A model generated the notes under the pieces. That model did not search any database. It worked only from the letters and a program-made list of their open reading frames with translations, and was not told the origin of the DNA. From contig NC_081408.1 in assembly GCF_030272615.1 (NCBI RefSeq), forward strand, positions 769,943,336 through 770,007,335: DNA of 64,000 nt, given 5' to 3'. The stretch's first letter is position 1, and the number at the start of each line of letters is the position of its first letter. This stretch comes from Cryptomeria japonica (lineage: Eukaryota > Streptophyta > Pinopsida > Cupressales > Cupressaceae). This document shows positions 12,201 to 23,576 of the stretch, one piece after another. The translations under genes were made by a program, and so were the position numbers.

Positions 12201-13179
12201 GCCTGTGGGATTTATGTGGTGATAGGGTCTTTGTAGATCCATTCTGCTAGTCCTCGGTTTCCTCTTCCTGATTTTTACCAGGGATGAACTGCGCCAAAGT
12301 GCATGCCTATTTAGCCAAGGGTGTTTGAAGCAACTTTTGAGGCTTTCCATGAGTTATAGGGGAAGTGGGTAATTTCCCAACACAGAAGATTTGGCTTAGA
12401 TTATATTCCCCAGGGCCTTCCTCTGCCATTTTCATTTTCAACTTCTCTTGCTTTGGGATAGGGATGTTTGAGCTGGAAAGAGAGGTTAGATTAACATATT
12501 ATGTGGACGGGATAGCTTCCCTATTGTTAGGAATGGTAATCTCTGGCCGATGGTTAATATTGTTACAATATGCAAATGGGTTTGCATCACCAAGGATTGT
12601 GATTTCTACACCGTTATGCGAATATTTGATACACTGATGATAGGTGGATGGAATGACTTGCATGGCGTGTATCCAAGGTCTTCCTAACAACAAATTATAT
12701 GGCAGAGGAAGGTCTAGAACTTGACAGATGATGTGCTTTACTACTGGGCCCACTCTGATCGGTAACACAAGAGCTCCTTTGGAAGAACACTCAGCATCAT
12801 CATAGGCCTTAATGGTTATCTTTTTGCTAGGGTCCACTGATTTGACTGCATATCCCAAGGTTGTGACCAACTGCAAGGTACATATTCAGGTTGGCTCCAT
12901 TATCAATCAAGACTCGCTTGATTCTATGTTGGTTGACGAATCCTTCAATGTGAAGGGATGCGTTATGTGGTTGTTGAAATGAAGCATTGTCACTTTTAGA
13001 AAAAGTGAGGCATGGTGATGACCTAAGACTACCAACCATGGCTTGAAATTGATTTGTGTTAAGGTTGGCAGGGACTGGTGCTTCTTGGAGGGCTTGATCC
13101 AAGATTGTTTTGTATGATGGGGATAAGCGCAAAAGCTCTAATATGGATATAAGTGTGGGCGTTTTATCTAACTACTCCA
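9293..13179 (-). pseudogene. Tat-2 pol: protease, G-patch remnant, RT, RNase H, archaeal-type RNase H
   Basis: Read leftward: a protease segment whose Asp-Asn-Gly-Ala active site is intact (near 12905), the 'LLLGRPWIHAMQ' protease C terminus, remnants of a G-patch and a Pro/Thr-rich linker (12082-11249), then RT (10657-10190) with CTDFRD-type blocks and an intact YIDD motif near 10230. Next come a shortened first RNase H and an archaeal-type RNase H (9760-9400). Compared with Tat-1, about 390 bp are missing in frame between the RT thumb and the first RNase H (junction near 10160). Many stops and frame changes are present (for example near 9540, 10050, 10660 and 12090). The element cannot make a polyprotein now. 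Confidence 0.9.
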
Positions 13180-14958
13180 CAAGATTATACTGCTTGGAGA
13201 TGGAGGTTGTTCCTTGTGGAGATACTTTAATAGTGATCTTGCTATGACGCATAACAACATTGCAGGCAAGGTTTGGATCTTTGATGGTGAGGGTTGCAAT
13301 TTGTTCATCGACGTTATAGAGGTGATTCATAGTATAATTATATGTAGCTCATGTATAATTAGTTGTATCTATGTTTCACCCTGAGGTGGAAGGACCCCTT
13401 TGATCTTGTAATGGAAGTGGATTCTTGAACATTAGATGATTATCATTTGATGTTTTTGAGTTGTGTCCTTCGATCTCAATCTCTCCTCGGTCAATAAGAT
13501 CTTGAACAAGATCTTTCAGTCTATGACAATTACTCATTTTATGTCCTTTCCCTTGGTGAAATTCACAATGTTCATTATCTCTCCACCATGGAGGTTTAAC
13601 CTGAGGTTCATGGTTAGATGTCTTCGGTAAGGTCACTAGATTCGAAGAGACTAATTGATGTAATACCATTTCGATGGGTTCCCCCAAGGGTGTGTATGTT
13701 TGTTTTGGTTTATAGTTTTGTTGTCATTGTCTTGGTTCCTCTTGCGACGCATTGTGACTTTGATTTTGTGGAGGAGCAATGGTGTTGTTTTTAATAGGGG
13801 GATTTTCCCCGCAAATCTTACTACAGGTTGTGCAATTTTCATGGTCCTTGCATATACAACCCCGTCATTGACGATGTTCTTGTTTTTATTCCAGAAGTTG
13901 GGTTTATCACTGTTAAAACGTGGGTGAGGGCCATCTTTTGGTTCAATGTATATTTTGACAAGTCCCTTTTTGATAAGGGCCCGTTCACATTTTAATCCCT
14001 AGGTGATCATGTCTTCAAAGGACTCTATGCCCTTCATGTCTAGATGGAATTCCATTTCATCGTTCAAGTTGGAAATAAATATTTCCACTAGCTCTCGTTT
14101 AGGCAGATGAAGAGAACGTCTGCTAGACAGTTGCCTCCACCGTTGTAGAAAAGCTGAAAATAGCTCCCCTAGCTTTTGTTTGGTATTGCATAGATCTCCC
14201 ATGGTGATATCTCGTTCAATGTTATGTGAATAATGAGCGATGAACTTTTGGACTAGTTCCTTGAATGTCCTAATGTCGCCTGGTAATCGGGAGAATCATT
14301 GTGTGGTTGTTCCTCCTAAACTCTGAGGAAAGAGGCACATTAGATAGGTGTCTTCGTAATCCACTTATAGGCAAGCTAAGTAAAATTCTCAGACATGATC
14401 TCTAGGGTCTCCTTTTCCCCGATACTTTTAAAACTTGGGTGTTTCAAACCCTCATGAAAAATGTGGCATATTTAAGTTCCTATCAAAGGGATAGGGACAA
14501 ATATCATTAAGTGTAAACTAGGTAGTCTTCACACCACTATGGAGTTGTTGAACGAGATTCTCGACTTGTTGTCTCAACATGTCTATTTCGGTAGGAGGAG
14601 GTGGGGGATTCCCTTGAAGATTAATATCATAGTGGCAGTAATCTCTACCTCTTCCACCCTCATTACGGATATGGTGTTCTGATGTTTGTCGTATTTGTGC
14701 GGTATCAAAATTAGAGGGTAGTTTAGCACCCTCTTGAGCAAGTCTCAAAAAATAAGCATTTGTGTTGTTTTTAAGGATTTCATTGAAAAGTCGATTGAAC
14801 CTGGGGTTGTGTTGTGCTCTTTTGATAGCTTTGGGAGTTGGAGTACTAGGATCTTCATCATTTGTACTACCTCCAATGGCTTCTTGGAAATCATTGAGGT
14901 TTTTGTCCTCCTCTTCTTCGATCTCTAGTTGTTTACTTTTTGATCTGGTGTGAGCCAT
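13180..14958 (-). pseudogene. Tat-2 gag, decayed
   Basis: The ATG is at 14958. The N-terminal region is acidic and charged, followed by a Pro-rich segment and the retrotransposon gag core (LFPQSLGG, DLCNTKQK, FLQRWRQ, ELVEIFISNL) at about 14400-14000. A compact zinc-knuckle-like motif of Cys-x2-His ... Gly-His ... Cys form remains intact near 13510-13570, whereas Tat-1 has lost its last Cys. At least six in-frame stops and a frame change near 13840 break it. Tat gags commonly carry this short knuckle rather than a classic CCHC. Confidence 0.85.
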
Positions 14959-17142
14959 TTTTCTTGAAAGTTTTGAGGTTGGGGTGAACTCACAATACTC
15001 GTTCCCACTTTTTGACCAGCTTTGACACTTATATGAATATTCTGAAAAAAACCTTCACTTTCCGACACCTATAACTTTTAAACCGTTAAGAATTTGAAGA
15101 TGATATAAACTAGTGATTTTTAACATCTTGTTTGTAGATTCTAAATATATTTTTTTCAAATTTATTTTAATAAAATTTTATTGATTTTTCCATCTCCCTC
15201 AAAAGGTAATTTTTTACAACAAACAACATTTTTTAAGAGTGATGTGTATCCCGAAAAACATAATTTTTTTTCTATAAATGATAAATACTTAATTATTTTG
15301 AATTTTGGTTTGTAACATCAATACCCAGGGCATGCAGTTGGTTTGATAGTGATATGTTGAATATTTTTCATTTTATTAAGTTTTGAAGTTCGACTAATTA
15401 TAATTTAGATATAGGTGTACGTTTGAACACATAACTTGTTCTATATATATCAAAATTGAATTTTCTTTTTTTTGTTAGAAAGAAAACATCAATACCTAGG
15501 GCATAGATATTTTTCAGATTTTTTTTGAATTAGTTTACTATTTTTCCCAATGCATTGAACAAAGAAGTTCATGTTCGGTGAAAAACCTACATTCATAAGA
15601 AATAAAATAAAATTATATTAATGAAATTAAATATATTAAAAGTTATACTATTTGGAAAGGTTATAATAAGGACTAAATACTTTTTAAAAAAAAGCTTTTA
15701 AATGAATTAATTTGACCCCCCAAAAGCTAATGTAAAATTGGTTTTTTATTAGCATTTGATAGATGCAAAGGATACTCCATTGCAAGTATGATTTAGAAGT
15801 AGAGAAGTTCTATCCAAGAAATTTTGATCTAAGAGCCTTTGATTTAACTCTCTTCAATTAATTACTTAAAATGGGACCTCTTAAAGCTTAAATCATTATA
15901 TTTTCTAAAAAATGTATGATTTCAGCAAAAATCAGAACGTACCAAAAAGTGGGAACCAGCTTTGTGAGTTCACTCGTTGATGATCATGAGTTGGTGATGG
16001 AATGAGAGATAAGTGTTTTTGTGAAGTTTTTAGAAGATGGATCTCTAACACTGAAGGTTAAATGTTACCAAAGTTCTTTGTGAATTGCTCTTTGTGTTGT
16101 CAACAATGTTGATGTGATAAGGTATAGCAAGGTGTGAGATGTGTTACAAACCAAGCTGCCTAGTAATGAGAGGATGCACTCGTAGGCTAGTTTTAACATG
16201 CATAGAAATGCCTCTTAGGATGATTTATCCTAGATGTAGAGTAACTCTAAAAGTGATGTGTTGTTTTGATTTTAAGCAATACCTAAAAAAGAACTTAGGA
16301 CAAGACCTTTTTATGTTTGGAGAGTTGAATGGATTGATGATGTATGAATGTGAGAGTGGATAGAATATGGACCTTAAAAAAAACTTTGTGTTACGAAGGG
16401 GACAAATTATTCCTCTTCATGCTCCAGGGTTGGTGGTTATTCTTGAGCTATGTTATAGGTAATGCAAATGTTTAGAAAGAAAGCAGGGTTGATTTTGCCT
16501 CCTTTATTTTTGTGATAACTCAAAGCTCTATACTATGTAAAAGCTCTGTTTTTCAAAGGCTCTTTATCAAGCTCGTTGGATTTTCCTTGAATATATAGAC
16601 GTATATGATGCAAGAAAGTTCTGTGTGAGATAAAAATTTGTCTATTGAGATAGAAAAATTTCCTTCTTTTTATAAAGCCTTTGAACTCAATGGCCTTTTC
16701 TTCAAGTTGATATGTTGATGAAGATTCCTCTTTCTCAAGATTTGAATGATGGTCATATATTTGGTATCTTGTTGCACTTTGTTTTTGTTTTGTTGGTCAA
16801 ATATTTGGTGTAAAATTTTGTTGGATGAATACTTGGTTTTGAATTGTTTTTGAATTAATTTGACAAGAAAACAAAGCAAGCACACAAACACAATAATTTC
16901 GCCTCAAAAGGCATAAATAGGTGTGGGTCTAAATCAACCCAATCATTGAACTTCTTGACCCTTTTTCAAATGTTTGTGTATTTTTTTCTAAAAGCCTAAA
17001 GTCAGCTCAGTTTATCACTGGTCTAACACAAAATGAAGACACTTCAAACACACTTTTATCCCTCAGGTCAAATGGCCAGTTGTGATAATTTCAGCCCACA
17101 TCTTGATATTTCTTCAACTTTGGTACTACATACCTTATGAAT
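14959..17142 (-). other. Tat-2 leader, gag-proximal part
   Basis: This is the untranslated leader upstream of gag, homologous to 20570-21810 of Tat-1. It holds a broken counterpart (16670-16891) of the short ORF that Tat-1 keeps open at 20977-21360. The stretch 15000-16000 is AT-rich and less conserved. At 17143 the leader is cut by Tat-1 and resumes at 33494. Confidence 0.8.
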
Positions 17143-17147
17143 CTCAC
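17143..17147 (+). other. Target-site duplication of Tat-1 (left copy, CTCAC)
   Basis: CTCAC directly precedes the TGTAGTC start of the 5' LTR and recurs at 33489-33493 directly after the 3' LTR. Joining the flanks restores a continuous Tat-2 leader. Confidence 0.95.
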
Positions 17148-19092
17148 TGTAGTCACATAAATCTGTCCACTTAATTAAATGAATACTTAGTATTTATTTG
17201 ATTATTTAACCATCAATTAATAATTAATTAAATTAATATTTAATTAATTCATCTTAACCCTCTTCTCCTATTAATTAAATAAATTATTCAATTTATTTGA
17301 TTTAATTCACTTAACCAAATTCATACCATTAATTAAATAAATAAATCATATTTGTTTAATTAAATCTTCTCTCACATTTAAATAAATTAATATTTATTTA
17401 AATCCCCCAAAATCCCACCTCTCACATTTAAATAAATTAATATTTATTTAAATCCCCCAAAATCTCACCTCTCACATTTAAATAAATAAATCATTTATTT
17501 AAATCACCTTTATCCTCCACCCACTTGTATTTTCCTACAAAAGCAAGTTGCACAACTATTTTAAATAAATCATTTATTTAATTCACCTTTATCCTCCACC
17601 CACTTGCATTTTCCTACAAATGCAAGTTGCACAACTATTTTAAATAAATTATTTATTTAAAATCCTATTTATCCTCACCCACTTGAAACCTTTAATGGTT
17701 TCCCTTAAAGTCTTCAAACTTGATGGCTTTAAAGTCTTCAAACTTGATGGCTTCCTTCTATAGTCTTCTTAAGCCTTTAATGGTTTCCCTTAAAGTCTTC
17801 AAACTTGATGGCTTTGAAATCTTCAAACTTAATGTCTTCCCTTAAAGTCTTCAAGCCTTTAATGGTTCCCCTCAAAGTCTTCAAGCATTTTAATGCTTTA
17901 TCTTCCTTTTTTTTATTTAAATAAATTAATATTTATTTGAATATTTATCCAAATACAACTTGCACACATTTATTGAAATAAATGAATTTTTATTTTAAAT
18001 AAAATCCTATTTTCTCTCACCCACCAAATCCACTTGCAAAATCTAATCCCCTTCTAGATTCTTCTAACCCCTTCCTAATTAGCCTAATCCATCCCCTAAT
18101 TATTCTCACATTCCTAAGCAAAATGGAGTCACTTCTCAAAGCCTAAAAGTCTTTGACAACTATTAAAGGCTTCCAACCTTCAACCACTAAATGTCTCAAA
18201 GTCTTGGATAACCTTTGAAAGCTTCCAACCTTCAACCACTTAATCCACAAAGTCTTCAAAAACCATTAATGGTTAACCCAAACCCTCCTACATGGTTAAA
18301 AAATTTGTTTTGACTCAACCTCTACCCAACCCAAGGGTCTCATCAAGCCTTTAATGCTTTGACCATGATTATCTCTTAATCATTTGCACAAAGGTTTATC
18401 CTTGCATTAACTCCTAATCCAGTGGGTAATCCTAATTTAGGCTTGACCCTTACCTTCTAGATAACCATGAGGTCTCCTCAGGCATTTAATGCCTCCAACC
18501 TCTTCTCTCAACCCAATCTTATGTTGACACTTGTCACCATTTCATTGGTGCAAATTGTGCACATGGATCCCCAACTTTCAAGCTTGACCCTTGATTAAAC
18601 CTTTCAATCCTGGCCATCCATTGCTCCATTTTTCCTATAAATAGAGCCCATTCCTTCATAATCGAGATCCTGAAAACTTGTATGCATTTAGACTATAGAC
18701 ATTTTTGAGAGCATTTAGCATAGCATAACTAAAATCTTGTCTTTTTGGTAAAATCAATCATTTTAGCATCAATAGCATAGTATTTAGCTTTTCATTTCAT
18801 ATTTGAAGCTTAATATTAAATCTCAATCCTCCATAAGCATCCATAGTGCAAAAAGCTGCTGAGAGCTACACTCATTTGGGACTTGGAGAGGAGAGGAACA
18901 AGGGAGGAGCAACCATGAGCATCTTGATTAGCTATTTCATTTTATGTTTATATGCTTTCTATTTCATGCTTAATATCTCTCTTGATATGCCTGTTTAGGA
19001 TAATCTTTTGTTGCTAACACTAATGTTTGTTTCTTGTGCACTTGTGTGTGTTGCCATCAAACAGATTTTCTAATCCTTTTTGCAGAGCATCA
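17148..19092 (+). repeat. Tat-1 5' LTR
   Basis: It begins TGTAGTCACATAAATC and ends GAGCATCA, and is nearly identical to 31543-33488. U3 contains tandem AT-rich units: a 48-bp unit carrying ATTTAAATAAATTAATATTT repeated around 17374-17469, a ~79-bp unit repeated around 17507-17660, and repeated AAAGTCTTCAAACTTGATGG words at 17700-17880. The TATA box is at 18636, so R and U5 together are about 420 bp. Confidence 0.96.
18636..18644 (+). promoter_or_regulatory. TATA box of Tat-1 5' LTR
   Basis: TATAAATAG is followed by AGCCC and is conserved in all four Tat LTRs here. A start site near 18670 would begin the genomic RNA. Confidence 0.7.
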
Positions 19093-19094
19093 TT

Positions 19095-19118
19095 TGGTGA
19101 ACCTGACGTGAATCCAAA
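19095..19118 (+). other. Primer-binding site, tRNA-Trp type (Tat-1)
   Basis: TGGTGAACCTGACGTGAATC starts two bases after the LTR. It is complementary to the 3' end of plant tRNA-Trp(CCA) as I recall it, with about one mismatch in the first 18 nt. The match seems to continue a few bases beyond 18. Confidence 0.75.
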
Positions 19119-19194
19119 CACCAAAAAGATCAACTTTTTTTTTTTTAACCAATAACATATTTGAATGTTGAAAATGTCACACAGGTTGCGCTTT

Positions 19195-19345
19195 TGACAC
19201 TGTTTTGGTGCATTTGACATTATTTTGGCGCTATTCACCCTGTTTCAGTGCTTTTGCCTTCTCTGTCTTTCCCTTTCTTTTAGTGCGTTTGTGTTAAATA
19301 GTGCCTCTGTTCAAACGCAGACTAGCGCTATTGTAACAAAACGTT
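19195..19345 (+). repeat. Leader array of GCGCTATT/GTGCTTTTG motifs (Tat-1)
   Basis: A short run of motifs such as TTGGCGCTATT, CAGTGCTTTTG and TAGCGCTATTGT lies just after the PBS. It is the shortened counterpart of the longer Tat-2 leader array (34725-35095). Confidence 0.6.
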
Positions 19346-20004
19346 GTACAAATCATCTTGTAACCAAAAAAAAAAAAAATTAGGCTTGTAGAAGCCCACC
19401 AAATAGGCGGATTTTACTAACTATTTTTCTCTTTTGTGCAGATTTAAATTAGATTAAAAAGTAGATTTATATTTTTTTACTAACTTGTTTTTGAATTTGG
19501 TTTTAAAAATGAATTCACTTTTTATTTTGGTTTAAAATTAACTTCACATTTCAAATTTGGGCTTTTAAAAAAGAATCACACATTTGTTTGGGGCTCTTAA
19601 AAATAATTTCATTGTTCCAAGGTAAAAAGAACCACAAACTTATACAAAAACAACTTTATTTTTTTGCAAGTTAGGAAACAAACTTTGTTTTGGTGCTTAA
19701 AATCAACAAGGCAAATTTTATTTCTTGCATCAAGACAAAACTCACAATCCACACTTCCATTTTTGGTGCAAATAAAATTCACAATCAACTTGTCTCATTT
19801 TTAAAGCAATTTTACTTCATGCAAAAGTGTTTTTCATTAAGTTGACCAGGATTTTCAAATTCTAGTTTACTCAAACAATTGCCTTTGAAAATTAAAAAGA
19901 ACACCATGATTGTTGGAGCAACATCTCCAAATAGTTAGATCACATTGCAATGATAGATTAAAAAGAACAAGTGTTTTTCGTGCTTGGCACACTTATGCAA
20001 AGAG

Positions 20005-20620
20005 TTGGTCGAGTGGTCCTACTTCTAACACACACTATCCTCTCCCTTGGCTTTCGTGGTCCTAGGTGCAAGAGAAAAGTGTTAGTAACACTCAAAATTT
20101 TATCTTTTTAAGAGAGGCCTGCCAAGAGACACATCACTCTTGGGAACGACCTCGAGCGGTAAATCCTTCGAGCCGCTATAGAAATCAAGTGTGAGCGAAA
20201 GCTATAGCCTTGGGTATAGTTGTTCCTACAGTGTAACTGGCCGAAAGGACAAATGGGCCCCACCACCAGTTACAAGGCTCTTAAGTGAGTCACTGCAGAA
20301 TGAACTTATGTCCAAAAACATCGAACATGACTAAACACCTTTAAGTAGTAGCCCACCCGTTCTATTGATTGAGGATATTTGCGATATAATTTAGTGCAAG
20401 AGCATAGATGGTTTTGCTCCCAAGATACTCACCATACATATTTCCTTGAGTAGAAACATAGCTTTTTGAAAAGTCACTTGTGGCTTGATAAAAAGTGGTG
20501 ACTCCCCCATCATAGGGATCATCTATTTGTTATGCTCGTACAAGACTTAGTATATCACATCCTTACCTGCCAAGGCGGGATTTATAAGGTATGTAGTACC
20601 AAAGTCGAAGAAATATCAAG
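20005..20620 (+). other. Conserved leader module shared by Tat-1 and Tat-2
   Basis: This block is much more alike between the two elements (Tat-2 copy: reverse complement of about 33500-34080, continuing at 17142-17095) than the leader on its PBS side. It has no ORF and is comparatively GC-rich, with words such as CCTTCGAGCCGCTATA and GGCCCCACCACC. It could be a packaging, dimerisation or translation-control element; that role is inference. Confidence 0.6.
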
Positions 20621-20976
20621 ATGTGGGCTAAATTTATCACAACTGGCCATTTGACCTTAGGGATAAAAAGTGTTTGAAGTGTGTTCGTTTTAAAGACCAA
20701 GTGCAAATTGAGCCGACTTCAGGCTTTGGAAATACACCTTAAAATACATCTAAAGGAAGGGTCATATAAAAAGTCCAAAAGATTGGGTTGATCTAGACCC
20801 ATACTCATTTGTGCCTTTGGGGCAACATTCTTGTGTTTGTGTGCTTGCTTTATTTTCTTGTCAAAGAAAAGTCAGAAAAATCACTTCCCAAAAGCAACGT
20901 ATTCATCCAACCAAACATCTGTCAAAACAACCAAAAACATCAAAAACAAGGTACAAACAACAAAGAGTCAAATTTT

Positions 20977-21360
20977 ATGACCATTCTTCACATCTTGCGA
21001 AAGAAGAAGCGTCATCAGAATATCAACTTGAAAAGAAGACCATTGAGCTCAACGGCTTTGATCAAAAGGAGGAAATTCTTCTATATAAATAGACAAATCT
21101 TTGTCTCACATAGAGTCTTTCTGCGTCACATGCGTCTCTACCTTCAAGGAAAAACAAACGAATTTGATTCCGAATCATTGAACCGCAGAGCTTTTATGCA
21201 ATATAGAGCTCTGAGTTATCACAAAAACCAAGGAGGAAAGATTAATCCCAACTTCTTCCCAAACGTCTGTATCACATACAACACAGCTCGAGAAATACCA
21301 CCAACACCCGAAAGGGAAGAGATAGAGTTTGTCCCATTTGTAACACAAAGTTTTTATTGA
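20977..21360 (+). CDS. Small ORF upstream of gag in Tat-1, unknown
   Basis: The ATG at 20977 opens 127 codons; the open frame extends further upstream without an ATG. The product is basic (Lys/Arg-rich N terminus) with no domain I recognise. Tat-2 has a recognisable counterpart (16670-16891) that is interrupted. Ogre/Tat elements often carry an extra ORF ahead of gag, so this may be such an ORF1. With only two copies, one of them broken, coding status is uncertain. Confidence 0.35.
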   Translation: MTILHILRKKKRHQNINLKRRPLSSTALIKRRKFFYINRQIFVSHRVFLRHMRLYLQGKTNEFDSESLNRRAFMQYRALSYHKNQGGKINPNFFPNVCITYNTAREIPPTPEREEIEFVPFVTQSFY

Positions 21361-21809
21361 AGTTGAAAACATTTTCATCCATCATCTCACTCATACATCA
21401 TCACTTCATCATCAATCCGTCCCAACTCTCAAAACATTAAGAGGTTCTTGTCCCAAGTTCTCTTTTAGATATTGCTTGAAATCAAGCACATCACATCACT
21501 TTTTAGATTGTTTCTACATCTAGGATAAGCTCATCCTAAAAGACACATCTACGCAGGTTAAAAATAGTTCATGAGTGAATCCTCTCATTACTAGGTAGTT
21601 AAATCTGTAACACATCTCAGATTTCTCTACACCTTATCACATCAAAACTTATCAAACAAACAAGCAATTCAAAGAAGGAATTTCGGTTACATCCACCTTA
21701 AAAGTGCTAGAGATCCACGTGCAACACAGTTCACCAACCATCAATCTCTCATTTCAACAAAAACTCATCATCATTTTCACACAACTTCAACAAAAAGCTT
21801 ATAAACAAA

Positions 21810-23576
21810 ATGGCCCAAACCTGATCACAGTCCAGGCAACGAGAAATAGAAAGGGAAGAAGAAGAAGAGGAAAATCTCAATGAATTTCAAGAAGCACTTG
21901 GAGGAAATGCAGATGACGAAAACCCAAGTACTCCCACTCCTGCAACAATAGAAAGGGCTCAGCATAACCCTCTCTTTAACAGACTTTTTGACAAAATACT
22001 CAGGAGCAATGCAGATGCTCACTTCTTAAGACTCGCTCAAGAAGGAGCAAAACTCCCCTCTGACTTTGATCTTGGCCAATTAAGAAAAGCATCAAAAAGA
22101 CAAAGTCACCATGAAGAGGAAAGAGGTAGATATCCCATCAGATATAACATTCCTCGAGGTAACCCACCACCTCCTCCTCCAAATGAAATGGAGATGTTGT
22201 GGCAACAAGTCGAGAATCTCGCCCAACAGCTTCATAGTGGTGTCAAGACTAACCAATTCTCACTCAATGACATCTATCCCTATCCTTTTGATAGGAATCT
22301 TTACATGCCACCATTTCCACGAGGATTCGAAACACCCAAATTTGAAAAATATAGAGGAAAGGGGGATCCCCGTGATCATGTCCGAGAATTTCATTCCGCT
22401 TGTCTTGAAGTGGCATATGAAGACACATACCTAATGTGCCTTTTTCCCCAAAGTTTGGGAGGAACAACCACATCATGGTTTTCCCGACTACCAGGTGGCA
22501 TTAGAACATTTGAGGAACTCATCCAGAAGTTCCTATCTCATTACTCTCATAACATTGAACGCGACATCACCATGGCTGATCTGTGCAACACCAAACAAAA
22601 ACCAGGTGAACTATTCTTAGTATTCCTACAACGATGGCGCCAAATGTCTAGCAGACGTTCTCTTCAGTTACCTGAACGAGAACTAGTGGAAATTTTCATT
22701 TCCAACTTAAACGAAGAAATGGAATTTCACCTGGATGTCAAAGACACAGACTCTTTTAACGATATGATCAGCAAGGGTTTAAAATGTGAAAGGGCACTCA
22801 TCAAGAAAGGACTCATCAAAATCTTTAATGAACCAAAATATGGTCCTCGCCCGCGCTTCAATAGTGATAAACCAAGCTTCTGGAATAAAAACAAGAATAT
22901 CGTCAACAATGGGGTTGTTGATGCCCGGACTATCCAAAATGCACAACCTGTGGTTCGGTTTGCAGGACAAAATCCTCCACCTCAGAATAACACAAATGTT
23001 CCTCCTAATCAAGGTCGCATCACATCTCATGATGAACCAAGACCTTGTCAGCACAAACAAAAATGCACATACACTCCCTTAGGAGAACCCATTGAAACAG
23101 TGTTGCGACAACTCATTTCTCAAAATTTGGTCACTCTACCTAAACTATCAAACTATGAACCTCAGGTCAAACCGGCATGGTGGAGAGATACTGAACACTG
23201 TGAGTTCCATCAAGGGAGAGGGCACAAGACAAGTAATTATCACCGATTGAAAGATCTCATTTAGGATCTTATTGATCGAGGAGAAATTGAAATTGAAGGA
23301 CATGACCCAAAAACAACCAATAATGATCATCTGATGTTCAAAAATCCACTTCCATCACAAGATCAAAGGGGTCCTTCCACTTCTAGGCGAGGCACTAATA
23401 CCACTGATTATACACAGGCTGCATATAATTACACTGTAAATCATCTGTATGATGCCAATGAACAAGTTGCAACTATAACCTTCAAAAATCCCAACTCAAA
23501 TTGCAATGTTGTTACATGCCGCGGCAAAGTTACCATAAAGGCAGCTCCACAAGGCACCACCTCCATCCCAAAGTAG
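21810..23576 (+). pseudogene. Tat-1 gag, with in-frame stops
   Basis: The ATG at 21810 shares the frame of pol. Stops fall at 21822 (TGA), 23262 (TAG) and 23574 (TAG); the Tat-2 copy has Arg, Gln and Gln codons there. The order is acidic charged N terminus, Pro-rich segment near 22160, gag core with LFPQSLGG, DLCNTKQK, FLQRWRQ and ELVEIFISNL (22430-22720), then a knuckle-like Cys-x2-His ... Gly-His motif (about 23190-23245) whose last Cys is Tyr. Gag would form the particle and bind the genomic RNA. The longest clean stretch is 22188-23264 (358 codons). Translation from 21810 would stop after four codons, so a normal product is unlikely. Confidence 0.93.
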
